From Gymnothorax reevesii (Eukaryota; Chordata; Actinopteri; Anguilliformes; Muraenidae), in the NCBI GenBank assembly GCA_029721435.1, contig CM056582.1, positions 37,654,611-37,718,610 on the forward strand: a stretch of 64,000 bases of DNA. Direction: 5' to 3'. Both the position numbers and the translations under genes were made by a program. The notes beneath the pieces are model-generated. The model worked only from the letters and a program-made list of their open reading frames with translations. It made no database searches and was not told the DNA's origin. Positions 22,163-34,828 of the stretch are shown piece by piece. Numbering within the stretch: position 1 is the first letter of the stretch; each line of letters opens with the position of its first letter.

Positions 22163-25100
22163 ATCATAGAATTCCACAAAGGTTGGCCAGAATATACAAG
22201 CAGCATAGGTAGTTTCACTCAAGTCTGCCCACTCTTTGATGCAATTGTCAGTGCCCTTTTACTACAGTGTTTGAATTCTACGGATAGCTTAAGGGAGTGT
22301 CAGCAGACTTTTATAATACTATCTTGTATTCACTATTGACACAATAGGGACTTTAAGCAAGGGCGGATTTTGCGACGGCTACGGCACCCGGATATAGATC
22401 TGCACTCCGCTGATCAAGACTGTAGCCGTTGTGCCGGCGTTCTTTGCCGTAGCAGGCTGATCTACCATGGGGAAAGAACCAATCTCACGTGGCCACTACA
22501 ACGCTTGGTTCAGGAGATTGAAAATGTTTTCTATAATTGATTGTGACACACTAAACATTATGTGTTTCTGTGGACTTTTCACACAGACACAGGATACTGT
22601 GTAAATTTCGCTGAGTAAAACCATAGTGAACAATTTTCTGCTGCAGGCTATATTCTCCCCTCATCCCAGCATGGCATACGGTACTTAATTTCTCTACCCT
22701 GTAAACATCTATATTTACTCACATGTACATTAGTCTTTCTTCTACTGCTGTGCATGAAAAGTACACATATGATGTATATAAATGCACACTCCCATGCACT
22801 TTACCATTCATTCTCACTCTGATTAGATGTGTGCTTTAATTGTCAAACTTTACGTCTTTTTAAAATTGAATTGTTCAAAGTAAAGTTTATTAAAAAGATG
22901 CACATTTCTTTTGGTTATGCTCTGTTCCTGTACTTGGCATAATGACAATAAATTTGAATATTGTAATCAAATATTAACTGTTTCCCATTTCCCCTAAATC
23001 TATGACATCTACTCCTTTTGCCAGTGGGAGCAGGACGAATGAGCACTCACACTGAATTAACTACTTTGCTGACAAACCCCGATTAAAATCCACTGTTGTT
23101 TAAAGTCTCTGCTGGATTTGACAGTGACAGCACCAGGACTTGAGACACTTTTTTCCAGGTGCCATAGGCATTGCAAAATCTGCCATTGTTGCTGGTCCAG
23201 ATGAAATGCACATTTCCAACCACGAAGGGACTCGAACCCTCAGTCTTCTGATCCGAAGATCGGACGCCTTATCCATTAGGCCACGTGGTCATTGCTTGAC
23301 AAGGCTGACTCCGAACAGTGAGCTGTGAGAACTGACAGCGGTTGATCAGTGCCATGTCAAATAACCGCTGTCATGTTGAGTTAAACAGCCCTGTCATTGA
23401 AAAACTCTCATGCTCAATCACTCTCCAGATCCAAACTCAGGTGTTTCGACCGTATGGTCAGGCTGAGCAATGTTAGCCCCTTGACTGAAGTTTGGTGAGT
23501 TTTTTTCTCAGATTTCAGTGTTAGTAACACCAGCAAGATGATATGAAAAAACACCACCATCACACAACTATGCAAAGACTCAAGTCCTCAATCTTTTGAT
23601 CCGGAGTCAGAAAGCTCCTCCATTAGGTGTCCTTTCATATTAGGTGACATCATTGGGGTTGACTTATGTTATTCCCTTAAACAAAGCCTTGTGAGTGTTA
23701 GTTTCAAGTTTCTGTTGCAGAAACTGTGACCAAGTCGTGTTAACAAGTACCAGCTTAAAAGAAAGTTTTTGTCTGAGAAACAGCTGGCAAGTGACATTAA
23801 AAAGCACCAGCACTAAACAACCATGAATGGTCTCCAACTGTCAGTCTTAATACTTGAGTCAACTAAATTATCCAATATTTGCCTGATGTATTAGTTCACA
23901 TGGTCAGGTTGAGTTTTGCTTGTCCCTTGACAGTGGTTTTGTGAGTTTTGTCAAGGTTCTTTCTAAAACCGCAGCCAGATAACATGAAAAACCACGACCA
24001 GAAGACACTTATGAAGGGACTCAGATCCTCAATGTTCTGGCTCAAAGTCAGAAACCTCACCTATTAGTTTGCTTTCATACATTACTACTACTATGTTACA
24101 TTCAAAAGCTCTGTTATTGAACAAGGTATGCTCAATTACCTTATCCAAAATCAGGTGCCCTGTGTATCGGACCGTAAAAAACAGCTTGCAAGTGATATAA
24201 ACACAAGTGTCAAACAAGCAAGAAGGGACTAAAGTCCTTCGTCTTCAGATCCGTAGTCAGGAATTTCTCCATTAGGGGCCCTTCATATTAGGTAACATCA
24301 TATGACTGAATTGCTTTATTGTCATGAAGAAAAGGTTCCAAGTTCTTTAACTGCTTTCTTTTGACGAAACAGCTACCAGTTCATATTAACAAGCACCAAC
24401 TTTAAAGAAAGTTTTTATGTAGGAAATACCGCAAGATACATTAACAAGCACCCCCATGAAACACCCTTGAAGGTTCTCCAACAATCAATCCGAAGATCAG
24501 GGCCATGTTCGAATAGTGTTTTTTGTCACGGAAAGTGGCTAACTTCTAGAAAATGAGCTGGAAGTGTATACACGGCAGCCATGAGAAGTGTATTCCAGTT
24601 TTGTAAATGTAAAGAAAAGGTGCTTCAATGCTTCCTAACGTATCACCTTTGACATAGGGTACACGAAACCATTCTTCATAAAAACAAAGGTGATAACGCC
24701 ATCCAGCCATTCAGTGTGGCTGAACCATTTAAAGTGACGACCATCCATACGGGCAATCACAAAAAACAAAGGAACGTGATGGGCAAGAATGGCATGATCA
24801 AGTTGGCCAGTAAATGCATTGGATTGTCGTAGCAGCACGGTTGTCTTCCTTAGCCGTTTTGAATTCCCCTTTACACCTCTCCTTTACCTCATGACATTAT
24901 CCAATTGTGGTTGAAGAAACGTTTATGGACATTAGAGCATATGACGTCATTTTTTGTCTATTCAAATTCTGCAGCAAAGTTATATAACTTATCCTTTATA
25001 TGCCATATGATTAGGTCACACGGTCAGGTTGAATTATACTAGTCCTTTAATTGAAGCCTCATGTTTTTTCAGGTTAATTTTTAAGAAACAGCTGTCTACT

Positions 25101-25329
25101 TTTAAAATGCACACGCGTTAAAGTATTGTTAAGGGTCTCTTTAATCTTCTGAACCAAGGACTGACACCTTATCCATTCGATCACACAGTCAGTTTCCATG
25201 ATGTCAGCTCCATAGAATTAAAAACAGTAAAATGGACGATGTCATGGAGTTGTGGGGATCTGAAGGGAGCTTAAAATGGCCACCCTTATTGATAAGTAAG
25301 TATTCCTATTGTGACACCTGAAAGGGAAG
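22163..25329 (-). repeat. Array unit 8 (3,167 bp)
   Basis: The extra base is the insertion in the anticodon arm. T261 and T1133 are shared with units 11 and 13 (T261 also with 12). In the middle it carries A2069, C2191 and C2347, a trio otherwise found only in unit 20, 38 kb away. Confidence 0.97.
23217..23290 (-). pseudogene. tRNA-Arg with UUCG-tetraloop anticodon arm (74 nt), unit 8
   Basis: A T inserted before the anticodon loop makes the arm TCCGATC-TTCG-GATCAGA. The four bases next to the loop pair perfectly, giving a C(UUCG)G cap, a very stable hairpin type; one C-A mismatch remains lower in the stem. The normal seven-base anticodon loop is lost unless an eight-base loop forms instead. 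Acceptor, D and T arms and both Pol III boxes are normal, so it could be transcribed but is unlikely to decode. Confidence 0.85.
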
Positions 25330-28300
25330 ATCATAGAATTCCACAAAGGTTGGCCAGAATATACAAGCAGCATAGGTAGTTTCACTCAAGTCTGCCCACT
25401 CTTTGATGCAATTGTCAGTGCCCTTTTACTACAGTGTTTGAATTCTATGGATAGCTTAAGGGAGTGTCAGCAGACTTTTATAATACTATCTTGTATTCAC
25501 TATTGACACAATAGGGACTTTAAGCAAGGGCGGATTTTGCGACGGCTACGGCACCCGGATATAGATCTGCACTCCGCTGATCAAGACTGAAGCCGTTGTG
25601 CCGGCGTTCTTTGCCGTAGCAGGCTGATCTACCATGGGGAAAGAACCAATCTCACGTGGCCACTACAACGCTTGGTTCAGGAGATTGAAAATGTTTTCTA
25701 TAATTGATTGTGACACACTAAACATTATGTGTTTCTGTGGACTTTTCACACAGACACAGGATACTGTGTAAATTTCGCTGAGTAAAACCATAGTGAACAA
25801 TTTTCTGCTGCAGGCTATATTCTCCCCTCATCCCAGCATGGCATACGGTACTTAATTTCTCTACCCTGTAAACATCTATATTTACTCACATGTACATTAG
25901 TCTTTCTTCTACTGCTGTGCATGAAAAGTACACATATGATGTATATAAATGCACACTCCCATGCACTTTACCATTCATTTACACTCTGATTAGATGTGTG
26001 CTTTAATTGTCAAACTTTACGTCTTTTTAAAATTGAATTGCTCAAAGTAAAGTTTATTAAAAAAATGCACATTTCTTTTGGTTATGCTCTGTTCCTGTAC
26101 TTGGCGTAATGACAACAAATTTGAATATTGTAATCAAATATTAACTGTTTCCCATTTCCCCTAAATCTATGACATCTACTCCTTTTGCCAGTGGGAGCAG
26201 GACGAATGAGCACTCACACTGAATAAACTACTTTGCTGACAAACCCCGATTAAAATCCACTGTTGTTTAAAGTCTCTGCTGGATTTGACAGTGACAGCAC
26301 CAGCACTTGAGACACTTTTTTCCAGGTGCCATTGGCATTGCAAAATCTGCCATTGTTGCTGGTCCAGATGAAATGCACAATTCCAACCACGAAGGGACTC
26401 GAACCCTCAGTCTTCTGATCCGAAGTCAGACGCCTTATCCATTAGGCCACATGGTCATTGCATGACAAGGCTGACTCCGAACAGTGAGCTGTGAGAACTG
26501 ACAGCGGTTGATCAGTGCCATGTCAAATAACCGCTGTCATGTTGAGTTAAACAGCCCTGTCATTGAAAAACTCTCATGCTCAATCACTCTCCAGATCCAA
26601 ACTCAGGTGTTTCGACCGTATGGTCAGGCTGAGCAATGTTAGCCCCTTGACTGAAGTTTGGTGAGTTTTTTTCTCAGATTTCAGTGTTAGTAACACCAGC
26701 AAGATGATATGAAAAAACACCACCATCACACAACTATGCAAAGACTCAAGTCCTCAATCTTTTGATCCGGAGTCAGAAAGCTCCTCCATTAGGTGTCCTT
26801 TCATATTAGGTGACATCATTGGGGTTGACTTATGTTATTCCCTTAAACAAAGCCTTGTGAGTGTTAGTTTCAAGTTTCTGTTGCAGAAACTGTGACCAAG
26901 TCGTGTTAACAAGTACCAGCTTAAAAGAAAGTTTTTGTCTGAGAAACAGCTGGCAAGTGACATTAAAAAGCACCAGCACTAAACAACCATGAATGGTCTC
27001 CAACTGTCAGTCTTAATACTAGAGTGAACTAAATTATCCAATATTTGCCTGATGTATTAGTTCACATGGTCAGGTTGAGTTTTGCTTGTCCCTTGACAGT
27101 GGTTTTGTGAGTTTTGTCAAGGTTCTTTCTAAAACCGCAGCCAGATAACATGAAAAACCACGACCAGAAGACACTTATGAAGGGACTCAGATCCTCAATG
27201 TTCTGGCTCAAAGTCAGAAACCTCACCTATTAGTTTGCTTTCATACATTACTACTACTATGTTACATTCAAAAGCTCTGTTATTGAACAAGGTATGCTCA
27301 ATTACCTTATCCAAAATCAGGTGCCCTGTGTATCGGACCGTAAAAAACAGCTTGCAAGTGATATAAACACAAGTGTCAAACAAGCAAGAAGGGACTACAG
27401 TCCTTCGTCTTCAGATCCGTAGTCAGGAATTTCTCCATTAGGGGCCCTTCATATTAGGTAACATCATATGACTGAATTGCTTTATTGTCATGAAGAAAAG
27501 GTTCCAAGTTCTTTAACTGGTTTCTTTTGACGAAACAGCTACCAGTTCATATTAACAAGCACCAACTTTAAAGAAAGTTTTTATGTAGGAAATACCGCAA
27601 GATACATTAACAAGCACCCCCATGAAACACCCTTGAAGGTTCTCCAACAATCAATCCGAAGATCAGGGCCATGTTGGAATAGTGTTTTTTGTCACGGAAA
27701 GTGGCTAACTTCTAGAAAATGAGCTGGAAGTGTATACACGGCAGCCATGAGAAGTGTATTCCAGTTTTGTAAATGTAAAGAAAAGGTGCTTCAATGCTTC
27801 CTAACGTATCACCTTTGACATAGGGTACACGAAACCATTCTTCATAAAAACAAAGGTGATAACGCCATCCAGCCATTCAGTGTGGCTGAACCATTTAAAG
27901 TGACGACCATCCATACGGGCAATCACAAAAAACAAAGGAACGTGATGGGCAAGAATGGCATGATCAAGTTGGCCAGTAAATGCATTGGATTGTCGTAGCA
28001 GCACGGTTGTCTTCCTTAGCCGTTTTGAATTCCCCTTTACACCTCTCCTTTACCTCATGACATTATCCAATTGTGGTTGAAGAAACGTTTATGGACATTA
28101 GAGCATATGACGTCATTTTTTGTCTATTCAAATTCTGCAGCAAAGTTATATAACTTATCCTTTATATGCCATATGATTAGGTCACACGGTCAGGTTGAAT
28201 TATACTAGTCCTTTAATTGAAGCCTCATGTTTTTTCAGGTTAATTTTTAAGAAACAGCTGTCTACTTTTAAAATGCACACGCGTTAAAGTATTGTTAAGG

Positions 28301-28495
28301 GTCTCTTTAATCTTCTGAACCAAGGACTGACACCTTATCCATTCGATCACACAGTCAGTTTCCATGATGTCAGCTCCATAGAATTAAAAACAGTAAAATG
28401 GACGATGTCATGGAGTTGTGGGGATCTGAAGGGAGCTTAAAATGGCCACCCTTATTGATAAGTAAGTATTCCTATTGTGACACCTGAAAGGGAAG
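25330..28495 (-). repeat. Array unit 9 (3,166 bp)
   Basis: A member of the 5/9/10 group: T119, C712, C786, A896, T1004, A1692/G1697. Confidence 0.97.
26384..26456 (-). tRNA. tRNA-Arg-TCG: tRNA-Arg (anticodon UCG), unit 9
   Basis: Consensus except T at position 6, giving a U6-G67 wobble in the acceptor stem, which is tolerable. The anticodon, T loop and boxes are intact. Confidence 0.93.
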
Positions 28496-31400
28496 ATCAT
28501 AGAATTCCACAAAGGTTGGCCAGAATATACAAGCAGCATAGGTAGTTTCACTCAAGTCTGCCCACTCTTTGATGCAATTGTCAGTGCCCTTTTACTACAG
28601 TGTTTGAATTCTATGGATAGCTTAAGGGAGTGTCAGCAGACTTTTATAATACTATCTTGTATTCACTATTGACACAATAGGGACTTTAAGCAAGGGCGGA
28701 TTTTGCGACGGCTACGGCACCCGGATATAGATCTGCACTCCGCTGATCAAGACTGAAGCCGTTGTGCCGGCGTTCTTTGCCGTAGCAGGCTGATCTACCA
28801 TGGGGAAAGAACCAATCTCACGTGGCCACTACAACGCTTGGTTCAGGAGATTGAAAATGTTTTCTATAATTGATTGTGACACACTAAACATTATGTGTTT
28901 CTGTGGACTTTTCACACAGACACAGGATACTGTGTAAATTTCGCTGAGTAAAACCAAAGTGAACAATTTTCTGCTGCAGGCTATATTCTCCCCTCATCCC
29001 AGCATGGCATACGGTACTTAATTTCTCTACCCTGTAAACATCTATATTTACTCACATGTACATTAGTCTTTCTTCTACTGCTGTGCATGAAAAGTACACA
29101 TATGATGTATATAAATGCACACTCCCATGCACTTTACCATTCATTTACACTCTGATTAGATGTGTGCTTTAATTGTCAAACTTTACGTCTTTTTAAAATT
29201 GAATTGCTCAAAGTAAAGTTTATTAAAAAAATGCACATTTCTTTTGGTTATGCTCTGTTCCTGTACTTGGCATAATGACAACAAATTTGAATATTGTAAT
29301 CAAATATTAACTGTTTCCCATTTCCCCTAAATCTATGACATCTACTCCTTTTGCCAGTGGGAGCAGGACGAATGAGCACTCACACTGAATAAACTACTTT
29401 GCTGACAAACCCCGATTAAAATCCACTGTTGTTTAAAGTCTCTGCTGGATTTGACAGTGACAGCACCAGCACTTGAGACACTTTTTTCCAGGTGCCATTG
29501 GCATTGCAAAATCTGCCATTGTTGCTGGTCCAGATGAAATGCACAATTCCAACCACGAAGGGACTCGAACCCTCAGTCTTCTGATCCGAAGTCAGACGCC
29601 TTATCCATTAGGCCACGTGGTCATTGCATGACAAGGCTGACTCCGAACAGTGAGCTGTGAGAACTGACAGCGGTTGATCAGTGCCATGTCAAATAACCGC
29701 TGTCATGTTGAGTTAAACAGCCCTGTCATTGAAAAACTCTCATGCTCAATCACTCTCCAGATCCAAACTCAGGTGTTTCGACCGTATGGTCAGGCTGAGC
29801 AATGTTAGCCCCTTGACTGAAGTTTGGTGAGTTTTTTTCTCAGATTTCAGTGTTAGTAACACCAGCAAGATGATATGAAAAAACACCACCATCACACAAC
29901 TATGCAAAGACTCAAGTCCTCAATCTTTTGATCCGGAGTCAGAAAGCTCCTCCATTAGGTGTCCTTTCATATTAGGTGACATCATTGGGGTTGACTTATG
30001 TTATTCCCTTAAACAAAGCCTTGTGAGTGTTAGTTTCAAGTTTCTGTTGCAGAAACTGTGACCAAGTCGTGTTAACAAGTACCAGCTTAAAAGAAAGTTT
30101 TTGTCTGAGAAACAGCTGGCAAGTGACATTAAAAAGCACCAGCACTAAACAACCATGAATGGTCTCCAACTGTCAGTCTTAATACTAGAGTGAACTAAAT
30201 TATCCAATATTTGCCTGATGTATTAGTTCACATGGTCAGGTTGAGTTTTGCTTGTCCCTTGACAGTGGTTTTGTGAGTTTTGTCAAGGTTCTTTCTAAAA
30301 CCGCAGCCAGATAACATGAAAAACCACGACCAGAAGACACTTATGAAGGGACTCAGATCCTCAATGTTCTGGCTCAAAGTCAGAAACCTCACCTATTAGT
30401 TTGCTTTCATACATTACTACTACTATGTTACATTCAAAAGCTCTGTTATTGAACAAGGTATGCTCAATTACCTTATCCAAAATCAGGTGCCCTGTGTATC
30501 GGACCGTAAAAAACAGCTTGCAAGTGATATAAACACAAGTGTCAAACAAGCAAGAAGGGACTACAGTCCTTCGTCTTCAGATCCGTAGTCAGGAATTTCT
30601 CCATTAGGGGCCCTTCATATTAGGTAACATCATATGACTGAATTGCTTTATTGTCATGAAGAAAAGGTTCCAAGTTCTTTAACTGGTTTCTTTTGACGAA
30701 ACAGCTACCAGTTCAGATGAACAAGCACCAACTTTAAAGAAAGTTTTTATGTAGGAAATACCGCAAGATACATTAACAAGCACCCCCATGAAACACCCTT
30801 GAAGGTTCTCCAACAATCAATCCGAAGATCAGGGCCATGTTGGAATAGTGTTTTTTGTCACGGAAAGTGGCTAACTTCTAGAAAATGAGCTGAAAGTGTA
30901 TACACGGCAGCCATGAGAAGTGTATTCCAGTTTTGTAAATGTAAAGAAAAGGTGCTTCAATGCTTCCTAACGTATCACCTTTGACATAGGGTACACGAAA
31001 CCATTCTTCATAAAAACAAAGGTGATAACGCCATCCAGCCATTCAGTGTGGCTGAACCATTTAAAGTGACGACCATCCATACGGGCAATCACAAAAAACA
31101 AAGGAACGTGATGGGCAAGAATGGCATGATCAAGTTGGCCAGTAAATGCATTGGATTGTCGTAGCAGCACGGTTGTCTTCCTTAGCCGTTTTGAATTCCC
31201 CTTTACACCTCTCCTTTACCTCATGACATTATCCAATTGTGGTTGAAGAAACGTTTATGGACATTAGAGCATATGACGTCATTTTTTGTCTATTCAAATT
31301 CTGCAGCAAAGTTATATAACTTATCCTTTATATGCCATATGATTAGGTCACACGGTCAGGTTGAATTATACTAGTCCTTTAATTGAAGCCTCATGTTTTT

Positions 31401-31661
31401 TCAGGTTAATTTTCAAGAAACAGCTGTCTACTTTTAAAATGCACACGCGTTAAAGTATTGTTAAGGGTCTCTTTAATCTTCTGAACCAAGGACTGACACC
31501 TTATCCATTCGATCACACAGTCAGTTTCCATGATGTCAGCTCCATAGAATTAAAAACAGTAAAATGGACGATGTCATGGAGTTGTGGGGATCTGAAGGGA
31601 GCTTAAAATGGCCACCCTTATTGATAAGAAAGTATTCCTATTGTGACACCTGAAAGGGAAG
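28496..31661 (-). repeat. Array unit 10 (3,166 bp)
   Basis: The first part is of the 5/9 type. The last third is of the 7/12 type (G2221/G2224, C2919, A3134). It looks like a recombinant between the two groups, with the switch between about offsets 1700 and 2220. Confidence 0.97.
29550..29622 (-). tRNA. tRNA-Arg-TCG: tRNA-Arg (anticodon UCG), unit 10
   Basis: Identical to the consensus cloverleaf. Confidence 0.96.
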
Positions 31662-34600
31662 ATCATAGAATTCCACAAAGGTTGGCCAGAATATACAAGC
31701 AGCATAGGTAGTTTCACTCAAGTCTGCCCACTCTTTGATGCAATTGTCAGTGCCCTTTTACTACAGTGTTTGAATTCTACGGATAGCTTAAGGGAGTGTC
31801 AGCAGACTTTTATAATACTATCTTGTATTCACTATTGACACAATAGGGACTTTAAGCAAGGGCGGATTTTGCGACGGCTACGGCACCCGGATATAGATCT
31901 GCACTCCGCTGATCAAGACTGTAGCCGTTGTGCCGGCGTTCTTTGCCGTAGCAGGCTGATCTACCATGGGGAAAGAACCAATCTCACGTGGCCACTACAA
32001 CGCTTGGTTCAGGAGATTGAAAATGTTTTCTATAATTGATTGTGACACACTAAACATTATGTGTTTCTGTGGACTTTTCACACAGACACAGGATACTGTG
32101 TAAATTTCGCTGAGTAAAACCATAGTGAACAATTTTCTGCTGCAGGCTATATTCTCCCCTCATCCCAGCATGGCATACGGTACTTAATTTCTCTACCCTG
32201 TAAACATCTATATTTACTCACATGTACATTAGTCTTTCTTCTACTGCTGTGCATGAAAAGTACACATATGATGTATATAAATGCACACTCCCATGCACTT
32301 TACCATTCATTCTCACTCTGATTAGATGTGTGCTTTAATTGTCAAACTTTACGTCTTTTTAAAATTGAATTGTTCAAAGTAAAGTTTATTAAAAAGATGC
32401 ACATTTCTTTTGGTTATGCTCTGTTCCTGTACTTGGCATAATGACAATAAATTTGAATATTGTAATCAAATATTAACTGTTTCCCATTTCCCCTAAATCT
32501 ATGACATCTACTCCTTTTGCCAGTGGGAGCAGGACGAATGAGCACTCACACTGAATTAACTACTTTGCTGACAAACCCCGATTAAAATCCACTGTTGTTT
32601 AAAGTCTCTGCTGGATTTGACAGTGACAGCACCAGGACTTGAGACACTTTTTTCCAGGTGCCATAGGCATTGCAAAATCTGCCATTGTTGCTGGTCCAGA
32701 TGAAATGCACATTTCCAACCACGAAGGGACTCGAACCCTCAGTCTTCTGATCCGAAGATCGGACGCCTTATCCATTAGGCCACGTGGTCATTGCTTGACA
32801 AGGCTGACTCCGAACAGTGAGCTGTGAGAACTGACAGCGGTTGATCAGTGCCATGTCAAATAACCGCTGTCATGTTGAGTTAAACAGCCCTGTCATTGAA
32901 AAACTCTCATGCTCAATCACTCTCCAGATCCAAACTCAGGTGTTTCGACCGTATGGACAGGCTGAGCAATGTTAGCCCCTTGACTGAAGTTTGGTGAGTT
33001 TTTTTCTCAGATTTCAGTGTAAGTAGTACCAGCAAGATGATATGAAAAAACACCACCATCACACAACTATGCAAAGACTCAAGTCCTCAATCTTTTGATC
33101 CGGAGTCAGAAAGCTCCTCCATTAGGTGTCCTTTCATATTAGGTGACATCATTGGGGTTGACTTATGTTATTCCCTTAAACAAAGCCTTGTGAGTGTTAG
33201 TTTCAAGTTTCTGTTGCAGAAACTGTGACCAAGTCGTGTTAACAAGTACCAGCTTAAAAGAAAGTTTTTGTCTGAGAAACAGCTGGCAAGTGACATTAAA
33301 AAGCACCAGCACTAAACAACCATGAATGGTCTCCAACTGTCAGTCTTAATACTTGAGTCAACTAAATTATCCAATATTTGCCTGATGTATTAGTTCACAT
33401 GGTCAGGTTGAGTTTTGCTTGTCCCTTGACAGTGGTTTTGTGAGTTTTGTCAAGGTTCTTTCTAAAACCGCAGCCAGATAACATGAAAAACCACGACCAG
33501 AAGACACTTATGAAGGGACTCAGATCCTCAATGTTCAGGCTCAAAGTCAGAAACCTCACCTATTAGTTTGCTTTCATACATTACTACTACTATGTTACAT
33601 TCAAAAGCTCTGTTATTGAACAAGGTATGCTCAATTACCTTATCCAAAATCAGGTGCCCTGTGTATCGGACCGTAAAAAACAGCTTGCAAGTGATATAAA
33701 CACAAGTGTCAAACAAGCAAGAAGGGACTACAGTCCTTCGTCTTCAGATCCGTAGTCAGGAATTTCTCCATTAGGGGCCCTTCATATTAGGTAACATCAT
33801 ATGACTGAATTGCTTTATTGTCATGAAGAAAAGGTTCCAAGTTCTTTAACTGGTTTCTTTTGACGAAACAGCTACCAGTTCATATTAACAAGCACCAACT
33901 TTAAAGAAAGTTTTTATGTAGGAAATACCGCAAGATACATTAACAAGCACCCCCATGAAACACCCTTGAAGGTTCTCCAACAATCAATCCGAAGATCAGG
34001 GCCATGTTGGAATAGTGTTTTTTGTCACGGAAAGTGGCTAACTTCTAGAAAATGAGCTGGAAGTGTATACACGGCAGCCATGAGAAGTGTATTCCAGTTT
34101 TGTAAATGTAAAGAAAAGGTGCTTCAATGCTTCCTAACGTATCACCTTTGACATAGGGTACACGAAACCATTCTTCATAAAAACAAAGGTGATAACGCCA
34201 TCCAGCCATTCAGTGTGGCTGAACCATTTAAAGTGACGACCATCCATACGGGCAATCATAAAAAACAAAAGAACGTGATGGGCAAGAATGGCATGATCAA
34301 GTTGGCCAGTAAATGCATTGGATTGTCGTAGCAGCACGGTTGTCTTCCTTAGCCGTTTTGAATTCCCCTTTACACCTCTCCTTTACCTCATGACATTATC
34401 CAATTGTGGTTGAAGAAACGTTTATGGACATTAGAGCATATGACGTCATTTTTTGTCTATTCAAATTCTGCAGCAAAGTTATATAACTTATCCTTTATAT
34501 GCCATATGATTAGGTCACACGGTCAGGTTGAATTATACTAGTCCTTTAATTGAAGCCTCATGTTTTTTCAGGTTAATTTTCAAGAAACAGCTGTCTACTT

Positions 34601-34828
34601 TTAAAATGCACACGCGTTAAAGTATTGTTAAGGGTCTCTTTAATCTTCTGAACCAAGGACTGACACCTTATCCATTCGATCACACAGTCAGTTTCCATGA
34701 TGTCAGCTCCATAGAATTAAAAACAGTAAAATGGACGATGTCATGGAGTTGTGGGGATCTGAAGGGAGCTTAAAATGGCCACCCTTATTGATAAGAAAGT
34801 ATTCCTATTGTGACACCTGAAAGGGAAG
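31662..34828 (-). repeat. Array unit 11 (3,167 bp)
   Basis: It carries the same anticodon-arm insertion as unit 8, with T261 and T1133, and also T2597 shared only with unit 4. C2919 and A3134 follow. Confidence 0.97.
32716..32789 (-). pseudogene. tRNA-Arg with UUCG-tetraloop anticodon arm (74 nt), unit 11
   Basis: Same sequence as the unit 8 locus (arm TCCGATC-TTCG-GATCAGA) and same flanking variants, so units 8 and 11 share a recent copy of this segment. Confidence 0.85.

Noticed and set aside
23140..23328. 62-codon plus-strand frame in units 8, 11, 13, 17 and 18
   Set aside because: It starts with TTG, runs antisense across the tRNA, and exists only because the one-base insertion shifts the frame.
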